Shown in pieces: positions 9,595-19,164 of a DNA stretch of 21,470 nt; the stretch's first letter is position 1, and every line of letters starts with the position of its first letter. Below the pieces are notes generated by a model. The model was not told the origin of the DNA, searched no databases, and saw nothing but the letters and a program-made list of their open reading frames with translations. Both the position numbers and the translations under genes were made by a program. Origin of the DNA: Gnetum montanum (Eukaryota > Streptophyta > Gnetopsida > Gnetales > Gnetaceae); the NCBI GenBank assembly GCA_015680685.1, contig MNCI01030336.1, positions 13,255-34,724 of the forward strand. The letters are read 5' to 3'.

Positions 9595-10030
9595 GGCCTT
9601 TGAAAACCTTAAGCAAGAGTTGGCATAACTATCGATAGTTTATCCTCCACAAGAGGGTAAACTATTTTACATCTACCTTTCCATCTCCAACATATCCATT
9701 GCCTCTCTACTCTATCAGAAGTGAGATGATAGAGTAAAAATGCTAGTATGCTACTTTATCCATGCATTAGTTTCCCATGAGACACTATACACTAAAGTGA
9801 AGAAGTATTGTCTAGAACTAGTCTTCTCATTGAAGAAGTAGAGATACTACCTCTTCAAAAGCTAATTCAATGTCATTTGCAAAGATAAAATACTTAGAGC
9901 CATAATGACCAATATCTACAAGATTAGTCATATAGCTTGATAAAAAGCCATAACCATAGAGTTTGACCTTCATTACATTTCCTAGTCCTCAACAAAGTGT
10001 CAAGCTATACCCATAAAACTCATTCTATCG
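9595..10030 (+). pseudogene. First RNase H domain (Tat pol)
   Basis: This continues directly from RT in the same frame, with QEAFENLKQELA, then PPQEGKLFYIYLSISNISIA, where the family has a P..G.PL.LYLS.S..A.GA.L segment. KVKKYCLELVFSLKK is the counterpart of the E(K)...LAL.FA..KLR helix. The normal acidic catalytic residues are mostly replaced. In Tat elements this domain is already degenerate and is supplemented by the downstream second RNase H, so its poor conservation partly reflects the lineage and partly decay. At least five in-frame stops lie in it. Confidence 0.7.
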
Positions 10031-10107
10031 CCTATTGATGACCATGCAACCATAGATCCTAAGTTTTCAAATGAGCATGTCAACACAGTTAGCCAAGTGC
10101 CTGAGGG

Positions 10108-10545
10108 TTATGAGGTTGTCATGCACTTTGAAGGAGCATCAACTGCCCATGGGACCAATGTTGCTACCATCATAACTTTTTCATATGGTGAAATTTGAAC
10201 CTTCATCTATCAATTTGAGTTTCCATGCATCAACAACATAGCAAAATATGAGGGTTTGATCAAAGGGATGATGGTAACATGTGACCTAGGAATCAAGCAC
10301 TTAAAGATCAAAGGCAACTATCAACTTGTGGTTAACCAAGTAACAAAGGTGTATGCATGTAATGCCAAATATTTACAACCTTATTGTGACTTAAGAAAAC
10401 AATTATTATAGAAATATACAAAAGTTGACAACAACATATACCCCAAAACAAAAATGCTATAGCCAATGCAATTGCAACACTAGCCCTTAGTGTGATGCTC
10501 AATGTGTTTAGCAAGTTGTCCACCTTGACTATGTACTATGTTGTT
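10108..10545 (+). pseudogene. Archaeal-type second RNase H domain (aRNH)
   Basis: This is the marker domain of Tat/Ogre elements. It starts with HFEGASTAHGTNVATI (family pattern F-D-G-A-S...G.G.G), continues FEFPCINNIAKYEGLIKGMM (pattern FPCTNNEAEYEALI.GL), then LGIKHLKIKGNYQLVVNQV (pattern G...L...GDSQLVVNQ), KYLQPYCDL and, after a one-base frame change near 10452, NAIANAIATLAL (pattern N..ADALA.LA). Three catalytic acids are changed: Asp to Glu in the first strand, Glu to Lys in NNIAKYE, and Asp to Asn in GNYQ. It would have removed RNA from the RNA-DNA hybrid during replication. Enzymatic activity is not expected. Confidence 0.85.
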
Positions 10546-10689
10546 TCCATCACATAAAGAATTGAGGACACTTTTATGGTTGTGGTTCATACTACTCCTA
10601 CAAGGGAGTGGTATGATGATATCAAGTTTTACCTTATGCATTGTGAATCTTCACAAGACCTAATTGCTACTCAAAAGGATGTTGTACAT

Positions 10690-11848
10690 AAATGATCAAA
10701 GTAGTATGTCATTATAGATGATAACACATTATTTTGATGGTCCTATGATGACATATTATTAGTGTGCTTGGGTAAAATTGAAGCCAAAATAGTCCTAGAG
10801 TAGGTTCATGAGGGTGCTTATGGGGAACATATAGGACTTAGAACTATGGCCTCTAAGATTAGATGGATAGGCTATTACTGGCCCTATGTGAAAAATGACT
10901 ACCTATAGAAGGTTAAAACTTCTAACACATACCAACATCATAGCAACCTTATACATGTACCTCAACTGAGTTACATACTACTTAGATAACATGGCCATTT
11001 CAACAATGGATATTGGATATCATTGAATCCATAATGCCTAAGTCTTCCCTAGGGAATAGTTTCATGAACACTACAACTGAATACTTCATGAAGTGTATTG
11101 AAGCTATTTTTCTAAGAAGGACAACAGCAGAACCAGTCTATAGATTTATATTGGATAACATTGTAGCCTATTTTGGCATTCCTATGACCATAGTTATAGA
11201 TAATGGACCATAGCTTAGAAGCCAAGAAAGCAAGAATTTCTATCATGACCTAGGCATTAAGCACTCTTTCTCATTGCCATATTATCCTCAAGCCAATGGA
11301 CAAGTAGAAGCAAGTAATAAGGCCATCATCAACTTGCTCAAAAAGATGTTGAATAACAGCAAGCACAAGTGGCATGAGTGGCTTGTCCATGCACTTTGGG
11401 CCTATAGAATGACCTATTGTACGACAATTGGTATAACTTCTTATAGCCTAGTTTATGATTCTAAAGCTATTCTACCTTTTAAATTGTATGTGCTGTCACT
11501 CTGAGTAGCCTTGTTTGACTTTTTCAACGATGAACAATGTAAGAAGCTACAAAATATGGACCTAAATTGATGAAGGAGCAGCAAGTGTGAATGCTTTCTC
11601 ACATTGAGTATTATCAAGAGAGGAAAAAGCAATAGTACAACCATAACTTGATGAAGTTTAAGATCAAGGAGGATGACCTAGTCCTCCAAGTCATCTGTGA
11701 GCATGTAGATAAATTCTCAAGCAACTAAGAAGGGCCTTTTCTAATCACCAAAGCCTATGACAACAAAGCATTTAGGATCTTAGACATGGATGGGAATGAG
11801 TTGGCCAACCTAATCAATCATCCCTATCTAAAGTCTTATTACATGTAG
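10690..11848 (+). pseudogene. Integrase with GPF/Y-type C-terminal domain (Tat pol)
   Basis: The N-terminal zinc-binding region is recognisable as VHEGAYGEHIGLRTMASKI, then GYYWPYVKNDY near 10807-10905. The two Cys of the HHCC motif are gone, with VKTSNTYQHH standing where C..C is expected. After a frame change the catalytic core starts WPFQQWILDIIESIMPKSS. The first Asp of the DDE triad appears to be Glu (TTTEYFMK), the second is kept (VIDNGP at about 11196-11213), and the Glu in NGQVEASNKAIINLLKKML is kept. The C-terminal part in another frame contains KIKEDDLVLQVI, EGPFLITKAYDNKAFRILDM and a final HPYLKSYYM, the GPF/Y module. No chromodomain is visible, as expected for Tat elements. It joined element DNA to the chromosome; this copy is inactive. 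Confidence 0.85.
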
Positions 11849-11884
11849 CTTGCAATAACCAACAACAAACAATGAACATTGATG

Positions 11885-12060
11885 GTCTGTTAAGTCCTTA
11901 AACTATTAAGATAACTTGCTAAGGCCTAAAACCAGTGAAACCATGACTTGCTAAGTCCTTAAAATGGCATCATAGCCTGTTAAGGCCTTAAACTTCCAAA
12001 ATGGTTTTCCAAGGCCTTAAATTGATAACATGGCCCACCATGGCCTTAAACTAGCAACAT
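11885..12060 (+). repeat. Six about 30 bp tandem repeats just after pol
   Basis: Cores TTAAGTCCTTA, CTAAGGCCTA, CTAAGTCCTTA, TTAAGGCCTTA, CAAGGCCTTAA and CATGGCCTTAA occur near 11890, 11919, 11951, 11980, 12010 and 12039, spaced 29-32 bases. They begin about 40 bases past the pol stop, in the untranslated 3' region. Ogre/Tat elements of other plants are known to carry variable tandem repeats at this site. Confidence 0.75.
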
Positions 12061-12061
12061 T

Positions 12062-12905
12062 GGTAACCTAGGTAGCTTGCCTTTATTCACTATCTCACAT
12101 GGCCATATGCATTGTAATGTGATAACATGTTTTCTTTTCCTAGTTTTCTTGTCCTCTTGGAGTTGTGCTTACAAGATGAAACCTGGAGTCATCATGGAGG
12201 TGTAACTCATCATAGCAAAAAGTCACCACGTGAACTCAAAGTGCAAGATTCGATGAGTTTGTCCTATTATGCTAAGAGTGCTAGTTTCATTCCCATTCTC
12301 ACTATCATCTCCATGAACCCAACCCCATAACCTTATTAGAGCCTTCCTTACCCTAAATGGCAATGTTGACCTATCTTTGACATTTAGGCATTGTGACCAT
12401 ATGACATACCTCTGTCTTGGTTCACATCAAGTCCATTGAATGTAACACATCTCATTCAACAATAAAATCAAATCAAACAAACCTTGGAAAATGAAATCCA
12501 ATGAAGGTTTCACCCTAAAAAAATAGGGAAGAAAACTACCAAGGTGCTAAATGGCTAGTGAAGCCTCAAAGATCAATGGCCAAAGAAACCTTGGAGTGAG
12601 GTGATGGTTCCTTAAACACATTTGTCAAGTGAACCAACACTCCAAAACATGAAGTGCCAAAACCACCAATGGACCAACATGTCAATGTCATAGCCATGAT
12701 GTTAGCATTTGGAATGCATTGTTAGCACTCACAACAATTTCCCTACGAACTTATCATCATCGTATTATAGCCTTATCCCATCATCACAAGCACTCTTTGG
12801 CATGGTTCAACATAATTGAATTAAGTGTGGAGAGAAAACGTTAATGGTGTACCTCCAATGGTGTTTTGTATTCTTTGTTGGTGCCTCTTGAGTCAATCCT
12901 CTATA
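12062..12905 (+). other. 3' untranslated region of the plus-strand element
   Basis: Non-coding sequence between the 30 bp repeats and the candidate polypurine tract. A 67-codon open stretch at 12127-12330 resembles no pol, env or known plant family and is probably chance. Nothing else was recognised. Confidence 0.35.
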
Positions 12906-12910
12906 CAACA

Positions 12911-12921
12911 ACAAAGAGGGG
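12911..12921 (+). other. Candidate polypurine tract of the plus-strand element
   Basis: ACAAAGAGGGG is followed by CCAATGAAAC. Tat elements typically have an A/G tract ending in several G, a few bases before the TG of the 3' LTR. The position about 1.1 kb after pol is acceptable. Without a matching 5' LTR it cannot be confirmed. Confidence 0.3.
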
Positions 12922-12924
12922 CCA

Positions 12925-14316
12925 ATGAAACACCACCAAGTTTTCATGTTGTAACCTTTATAACCCTATCCCATGAAACTTGAGGCAAAATTTTGTTGTA
13001 AATGTGAAAACTGTAATCTATGAGGTGCAATCTCACATACTTCATACTTTTTGGGTTGAAAAATGCTTCATAAGTTGTCAAAGTCTCATCCCCCAAGTGA
13101 AAAAAGTTACTTAATGTCTATATTTGGGACTTGGATGGTTAAAATGCCTTTTGGGATGCGAAAATTGGCATTTTGATGGGTTTAATGGGGGTTATAACAT
13201 TTTCTATGCTGAAGACACCTACATGGGGGTAAAACTCTCCAAACCCTAGCATGGAGGGAGATGGTAGCATCTATGCTTAGCATGAAAGGTATGACCATCA
13301 CCCCCCTCCCCCCCCCAAATGTTGATAAATCACCTCTAGCATTAACACTTCATCCCCCCAACATGAATGCTTCATGATCAAGATTTCAACACATGCATTA
13401 ACTTCAGCAAGAATCATGCATGTCAACATTGTAGTTGGAAGGTCCAACATGGATGGACAAAGTCGACATGGATAAAATTCTTGTTTACTACTTTTAGTGA
13501 ATGGAATGGTCATGGGGGCATGACACTTACCATATATGGTACCTCATGTAAGCATAAAAAAAATTTGCAGCAAATTTGTCAACCATTTGTGAGCACTTTG
13601 CAACTAGCTGTAGCTAAATTAGTGGCATAAGACCTATAAAACCTATGCCCCTACAACATTGAACAATTCCACTCTTTTTAGCATTTTTCACACTTTGCAT
13701 TTTTTAGAATCTCAAAGCTCTTACAACAAAGCAAAAACACAACTAGCATGAAACCACATAGCTATCTTTACCCCCATAGCCTATTAACCCCCTTTGAGAT
13801 TTGCGATGTTTTTAGCATCAATGTTTATCACCTGGGAACCCCAAACTTCTAGTGTTTCCCACTGTGGTAAGTCAAATCCCTCACATTTCTCACCCCTGCA
13901 TCAGCAATGCTATTGATTTGGTATGGTAGTAGCAAAGGTTCAATAGCATCAAGAGTGGTGGAACATTTGAATCATGGAGTGGATTGTAGAAGCTTTAATG
14001 AATTTTGAACATCTATCCCAGTGAACCCCCTTGCTCCTACAAGCAATTTTATACACATTTCATAAATCCCCTTTATTCTTTTGAAATAAAGATTACAGTT
14101 TTATTTTTGTGTAAGTTTTATTGTTTATTTTATTTTGGCATAATTTCTCTTAGATCTGCATTTTTGCATTTTATTTGTATTACTCCCATTTACATTTCGT
14201 AACTCCGTGGGTGATCTATTAGATTGTTCAAGACACCAAGGATCTCATTTTCTGTAGAGGCCCTAGAGATCTAAGGTTAAAAACTATGTCATTGGGAATT
14301 CTTGGTTCCTCCAGCA
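12925..14316 (+). mobile_element. Candidate 3' LTR of the plus-strand element
   Basis: The interval starts with TG after the candidate polypurine tract and has a TATA-like TTTATAACC near 12958 and an AATAAA at about 14085. It is followed by T-rich DNA and a possible CA end near 14313. It also contains motifs reminiscent of the central array (CTATGCTTAGCATGAAAGG near 13271, CATCCCCCCAACATG near 13352). Short open frames at 13298-13513 (minus) and 13367-13630 (plus) overlap each other and match nothing known. No convincing partner LTR was found left of 8083, so the assignment is tentative. Confidence 0.25.
13301..13316. repeat. C-tract (C6 T C9)
   Basis: A 16-base pyrimidine run, purine on the minus strand. 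It is unusual in this AT-rich DNA. It may be a slippage-prone expansion of the CCCCC segment seen in array-like motifs nearby. Confidence 0.8.
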
Positions 14317-14329
14317 ATTGAGGATTTTA

Positions 14330-15540
14330 ACTACAACAACCATGTTGAGACTAACCATTGCCAATCGACTACTTAACCTTGTATGTGCTCCATACCTTAT
14401 TAATACTAACTATTGTTGTTGAGGTAATGTTGCATGCATCTTTTATAGCTTTTGCTACATCTAAATGAGATACTATCCTCCATGATTTTATACCTAAGGT
14501 AACTCTAGTAATTATAAGACTTAGAAAAGGCATTAAGCAAGAATATTAGCATTAGATATAAAAAGGAATTAAAAACAAAAAATAGATCTACTAGCTTGAT
14601 GAAATAGTAAGATATTCCTTGGTGACAAACAATCCTCTCAAGATCCCAGGCATAAAGCACCAATAAACTAAAAATAGAAGAAGACATGTATAAAAAATAA
14701 TGCTTGAGATGAAAACCCATAACCTACTTATAAAGGCCAATTTACATGTTCCCGTACATGACTTCTAGAAAGTTCTAAGTTGAGACTTATAAAATGTGAT
14801 AAAATCAAGATAAAGATAAACATCATCTTTAGTAGGGCCAATGTCCAATCTTCTTGTCCTTATCTAGAGTCAACAAGATTAGCATCATATGATATTAATC
14901 AAAATTCAAAGAAATATAACATCTCATATTAACTACAAATACAATAAAGTAAGACTTATTAAAAGGAAATCAAAGTTTAGTTATACTAATTATTAGGTCT
15001 TATGCCAAATGTCAAAATAATAATAACAAAATGGGAAAATATTGTATATGAGATAAATCAAAGGTACAAGACCCCCTATTAAGCCAAGTCAAATTGTAGA
15101 AGCCATGTAAGAGTAAAGGACAAAAATGCTAATATATATAAAAATCATTGTGGTGTTACAAAATGCTATGGAAATCCTAATCACTAATGTAAGTAGGGAT
15201 TATATCATCCTCAATCATGATAAACTAATTCTTACCTTAAGCTTTCTATGCTTGGTGAAATAATTATGTAATTTTTACTTAAATGCAGTTCCAATAGAAA
15301 CAAGAACCTTGCCATTAATCCAAATGATTATCCTTCTACTTAATTGACTAGTAATCTATTTTTAAAAATTATTTTAGTGTCAAGCACCTATGGATGTAAA
15401 CAAGATAACAAAAATAAGGGTTTTAAAAACTACAATTTTCCATCTACTTTTAGTATGAAGAAAATGGTTTTAACTTGTTTTTGTAATCCTTTCACCAAAA
15501 TGTTACCTCTATGCTAACATCTCATTGTATATCACAATTT
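14330..15540. other. AT-rich intergenic DNA, nothing recognised
   Basis: No coding sequence, RNA gene or clear repeat was found. The 71-codon minus-strand frame at 14505-14720 is hydrophobic, low in complexity, and looks accidental. CpG is very rare here, as in the retroelement parts. Confidence 0.4.
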
Positions 15541-16110
15541 AATATTTTCATGTATATGCTATAAGAAAACCATCAATTAAGGTTACTCATCTCAACATAA
15601 TATTTGATTACCATTATCCTCTTATCAACATGGCACACTTGAAAAGAAGAAAACTTTACAAATGATACTTTCAATGCCAAAATAGTATTATGTAAAGCTT
15701 TAAATGAATATTTTTGCTTCTTTATGGCCACTCTTTCATAACCTATATCTATCTATCTTACAATGCAACAATCAATAAGGGAAGATAATGCTAAAGGTTT
15801 ATTTCAAAGGTTTTTATACACTTTTACCTCATATTATTATGATTAAAGGCATACCTAATTGATTTATAGCTATGTATCTTCGAATGTGATAATTAATATA
15901 GAACCACAGTGTCAAACATTTAGTATAAAGTTATGCATCCACTTTTACTTCATGTGATTATAATTCAAAGAGTTAATTAACACCTATGCATCCATAAATA
16001 CAATAATTAATATAGGGAAATGTTGTTAAATATTAGTTTCAAAGATATCTACCCTCGTTTCTTTTTAAGCAATTATATTTAAAGGTACATGAATATATCT
16101 CATAATGAGG
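15540..16110. repeat. Weak tandem repeats, about 115-120 bp period
   Basis: Blocks starting CAATCAATAAGG (15769), GATAATTAATATAG (15888) and CAATAATTAATATAGGG (16001) share an order of features: TTTCAAAG or similar, a CACTTTTACYTCAT segment, and a CTATGYATC segment. Spacing is about 121 and 113 bases. Divergence is high. No gene was seen. Confidence 0.45.
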
Positions 16111-16351
16111 TACCTACCTATAAAAGCAAGTTTTCATCCTAGAGTCACGTAATTGATACTAACTATTAGCAAGAGGCATGAGATAATTTTGTAAGATTGT
16201 TTTGCAACATTCCATGAACGTGAAGTAAATGGAACAGATTGTTAGGTTGCTTTGTAGGTAGAGAGGGAGACAAGGCTTGTACCCTCCAATTCATCATCTC
16301 CAACACGTAAATCTTCTGTGTTGATCCACCAGTAAATCTCAACTTCCATTC

Positions 16352-16463
16352 CAAAGTTATTCAACTACATAACTTTTAATTCACATGATTCACGTGCTGC
16401 CTTAACATTAACATTAATTTCAAAGTTATTTAACTGCTCTTAATTCATAGCATTCGCGTGCTG
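16352..16463 (+). repeat. 69 bp tandem duplication carrying a G-box
   Basis: CAAAGTTATTCAACT (16352) recurs as CAAAGTTATTTAACT (16421). TTAATTCA then GATTCACGTGCTG (16387-16399) recurs as CATTCGCGTGCTG (16451-16463). The first copy has the palindromic G-box CACGTG at 16391-16396, a bZIP/bHLH binding core in plants; in the second it is CGCGTG. Confidence 0.65.
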
Positions 16464-17080
16464 GGCGCTCCTGATTATAATAATGTCTGCGGCATCAAGC
16501 CTTTGCTTATCGCAGTTACATGGCAGCTTTTTCAGTTTCATGGCCTTCTCCTTTCCGGTGTTTGTTTTGCCTTTGTTTTCTTGGTTAACGCACTGACCTC
16601 TTTTAATTTCATGACCTGCTTTCTAAATTGGCTCGTCTGAATTTTGCATCTTTTCTCTTCTTTTGGTTGACACATCTCATCTGCCTTATAGTAGCTTTAT
16701 TGCAATTTGACTCAAAGTTTTAATATATTTTTAATATTGACACTTTTTTTTGGGAGTCATTCAGAATCGTAGATGCAGAAATCTGCCATTAATCCCTGGG
16801 ATTTATTGCAAGTTAACATTAAAGCCAATTCAAAATCGGATCGCATTTTGATTTGATGAATAGCGTTATATTTTTATTGATTTTTAAAATTTAATATATT
16901 GTATATTGTTAATTTTGATGCCAGCCAAAAACTAAAATTTATATATTTCATTTTTCACTTTACATGAAAAAAACTAGAAAATGTGGCTACTAACATGAGT
17001 GCATATAAGTATATGCTCTCGTTGTAAATATTTACAAATATAATTTGATTTTTACATAATTTGTTTTGATTTTCCCGATT

Positions 17081-17088
17081 TATAAAAA
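17081..17088 (+). promoter_or_regulatory. TATA-like box ahead of the CpG-retaining segment
   Basis: TATAAAAA lies about 60 bases upstream of a stretch with several CpGs and an open frame from 17142. In AT-rich DNA this can arise by chance, so the support is its position at the left edge of the CpG-retaining segment. Confidence 0.25.
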
Positions 17089-17141
17089 AGGTTTGTAAAT
17101 TCGATCAGATTTTTCAAAATCACAGAAATTTTTCCAATCAG

Positions 17142-17322
17142 TTGGAAAGGAGCAACCGTCGGATGCAGAGACGAGGGTTTGGATCAGAGCACATCATGAA
17201 AGTTCTTAAAAGGGTGAACTTCTTTCATGGGTGCCCTTGTCCAAAGTCTTATCTCTGTAAAATTCCAAGCATCACAAGAAAGCACAAGAAGCAGCCATTT
17301 ACGAATCGCCTTAGTTGGACAG
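17142..17322 (+). other. Candidate first coding exon, unidentified
   Basis: From an ATG at 17142 a 60-codon frame (MERSNRRMQRRGFG..., with HGCPCPKSYL and KHKKQPF later) reaches a donor-like AG/GTAATG at 17322/17323. It follows the TATA-like box by about 55 bases. A second plus frame (17227-17448) and a 149-codon minus frame (17633-17184) cover the same bases, so strand and coding status are undecided. The frame belongs to no family I recognise. It is listed because the segment keeps its CpGs, unlike its surroundings. Confidence 0.15.
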
Positions 17323-17584
17323 GTAATGGTCTTTCCAACCCCCGAAAATCCATTTCGGGGTGGTACTAGTTTTACCCATTTGAGAAAGGTTATGATGATT
17401 ATACTTTGGATCAATATGTTTATCGTAATCATGGTAATTTGTTTATAGATTTCTTGCTGTGTGATTGACGCATTATCTTTCTTTATAACTTTAGTCGAAT
17501 TGTGATAGCTGATATGTAGGTAATTTGGGAGATTCATTATGGTTGGTATATGGTCCTTGCTAATTAACATTTTTAACAATTTTT

Positions 17585-18060
17585 GAGTTTTGAAGGTTTT
17601 TATCAATTTATAGAGTTTGTCTTTATTCTTCATGTAAATATGATATTTGCTTAATAGATCCTATGGGTTTCTCAACTTAATAAAGCTACAAAGTTTTTGG
17701 TATAACTCATAATAAAGCTTTCGTTTATTACGAGAGCTTTACAGGTTTTAGTCAATTTGTAGAGCCTGTCTTTGTTTTTCTTGAAAAGTAACATCTTTTC
17801 AATAGATCCTAAAGCTCCAAAGTTTTTGGTTAATCATAATAACATTTCAATCTTTAGTTTATTTAAAACTTTAAAGTTTTTGGTTAATTTGTAGAGTTTG
17901 TCTTTACTTTTCAAACAAATGGAATATTTGTTCAATAGATCCTATGGGTGTTTGGACGTAATAAAACTCCTTAGTTTTTGGTTAGATTTTGAGCTCTAAA
18001 GTTTTTAATCAATTTGTAGTGTCTATCCTTATTCTAATGTAATAAAGCTTTAGCTTCATT
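17585..18060 (+). repeat. Four diverged copies of a 125-150 bp tandem unit
   Basis: TCAATTTATAGAGTTTGTCT occurs at 17603 with variants at 17752, 17884 and 18009. AATAGATCCTATGGG or a variant follows about 50 bases later at 17653, 17811 and 17933. Each unit ends with AAAGTTTTTGGT-like sequence. Spacings are 149, 132 and 125 bases. Confidence 0.75.
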
Positions 18061-18097
18061 AAGGAATCAATAATTATATTATAGAAAAATTTTGGTA

Positions 18098-18460
18098 AAT
18101 GAATTTGGTTAGACCCAAGTTTTAGTTTCAATATTATTGCAAATAAACAAAACTTCAAATTTCTTATATAAATTAGAATTGATAGTATTACCACATAGTC
18201 ACCAATACCCTCTAAATTATTTAAGAAGGTTCATAGAATTGAAAAGAGTTCGTAACTAAAGAATTTGGTTCCATAGAAATTTGAGTTTCAATATTATTGC
18301 AAATAAACTAAACTTTAAGGTGCTTATGAAAATCAGAATTGAGAGTATTATCATACAATCACCAATATGGTCTAAATTATGAAAATAGAGTTCATAGAAT
18401 TAAAAAACTTCATAACCAATTTTCTAAACAATATTTTAAAGAGGGCTCATAGAATTGATT
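18098..18460 (+). repeat. 160 bp tandem duplication plus a partial third copy
   Basis: GTTTCAATATTATTGCAAAT at 18125 is repeated exactly at 18285. GAATTTGGTT precedes each, and TTCATAGAATT follows each near 18229 and 18390. A shorter third piece with CTCATAGAATTGA is near 18447. The copies differ mainly by scattered substitutions. Confidence 0.8.
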
Positions 18461-18492
18461 TCTCAATGTTTGTATCCTAAGATTTGGTTTCT

Positions 18493-18558
18493 AGCTTAAT
18501 CGTAGATATTAAACTAGCTTAAACCAGCTTAATCGTAGCTATTAAACCAGCTTAAATC
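18493..18558 (+). repeat. 33 bp tandem duplication
   Basis: Two adjacent 33-base units (18493-18525 and 18526-18558) start AGCTTAATCGTAG and differ at about three positions. Each contains CTTAA-type half-sites. Confidence 0.85.
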
Positions 18559-18559
18559 A

Positions 18560-19164
18560 AACCATAGTTTTCCCTAATCCTCTCCTTCTCTCCTCAAATG
18601 ATAACCCATCTTGCCCGATTGGGTATTGGCTATTAAAAAGCTATGAAATTAGAAATTTTTAAAGCATGAGCTTTAAAGAATAAATATATTACCATATAGA
18701 TTGTAAACCCAATTACTATAAAAATGATTAAGCTTTCCCAAATTTAATAACCCTTTCTATGTATTTCCCTTTAACAAAGGATAATGAAAGGTCCTTAAAG
18801 TTGGAAAATGAGTGTACTAGGCCCAAAATTTGAATCATAAAAAATAAGCAAAGTCAGGACAAGATCTTAATCAAAATTCTTTGGAAATATATTTAAAATT
18901 CAAACCTTACATTGAATTTAATATACATAAATAATAATATAAGTGAAATTATCCTTTTATAATGGCTTCATATCTTTTTAATCATGGATTTAAATTATTT
19001 ATAATTTACATTAAAAATAATTAATATTTTATTTATTGGTTACAATGTACCTTCATGGATCTTATATTTGCCAGAGCTAGAACATGAGCCTTAATGTGTT
19101 GCATGATAAATTTCACATCTCAAAGTTCATTATGTTTACAATTAAGATAGAAAATTATTTGAAA
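18560..19164. other. AT-rich intergenic DNA, nothing recognised
   Basis: No gene, RNA or clear repeat was found. The integrase expected downstream of the minus-strand pol remnant is absent here, so its truncation point lies near 19165. Confidence 0.4.

Larger units (their letters stand above)
8372..11848 (+). pseudogene. pol: Tat-lineage Ty3/gypsy pol polyprotein, decayed
   Basis: One reading frame can be followed from about 8372 to 10450 without a frameshift. It carries the region before RT, RT, a first RNase H and an archaeal-type RNase H, then shifts frame near 10452 into the rest of that domain and the integrase zinc-binding region. It shifts again near 10990 into the integrase core and once more near 11550 into the C-terminal domain, ending at TAG 11848. 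The extra RNase H before integrase places it in the Tat (Tat/Ogre) lineage. The pre-RT segment contains YEDMSCLNPHLVQHNIILDP, the usual lead-in to Tat RT. Gag and protease are absent upstream. More than twenty in-frame stops, mostly TAG or TAA where Gln or Trp is expected, and lost catalytic residues show that it is dead. CpG is rare: about 15 were counted by eye over 3.5 kb. Confidence 0.88.
16150..17650. other. CpG-retaining non-retroelement island, possible genic DNA
   Basis: CpG sites reappear here after long CpG-poor stretches. By eye about 8 lie in 16440-16640 and about 9 in 17120-17370, against about 15 in the whole 3.5 kb Tat pol. There is no retroelement homology. Open but short frames occur at 16458-16640 plus (60 codons, hydrophobic), 16354-16166 minus (62 codons), and on both strands at 17142-17633. 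A minus-strand frame near 16350-16150 also reads plausibly (EIYWWINTEDLRVGDDELEG) in a frame other than the longest one. A TATA-like box lies at 17081 and a consensus-like splice donor AG/GTAATG at 17321-17326. This could be a gene promoter with a first exon, a gene fragment, or unmethylated single-copy DNA. No product can be named. Confidence 0.35.

Noticed and set aside
12127-12330. 67-codon plus frame after pol, considered as an env-like or accessory ORF
   Set aside because: Too short, and no signal-peptide plus membrane-anchor layout or family motif.
13301-13316. G-quadruplex on the minus strand
   Set aside because: G9-A-G6 provides only three usable G3 runs with loops. A fourth would need a distant run, so it is not a convincing quadruplex.
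13298-13630. Overlapping plus and minus frames of 71 and 87 codons
   Set aside because: Mutually overlapping, matching no known family, and one reads poly-Gly from the C-tract.
14505-14720. 71-codon minus frame resembling a membrane protein
   Set aside because: AT-rich low-complexity hydrophobic translation with no motif and no promoter context.
15740-15760. CTAT microsatellite
   Set aside because: Only two to three units, within chance expectation for this composition.
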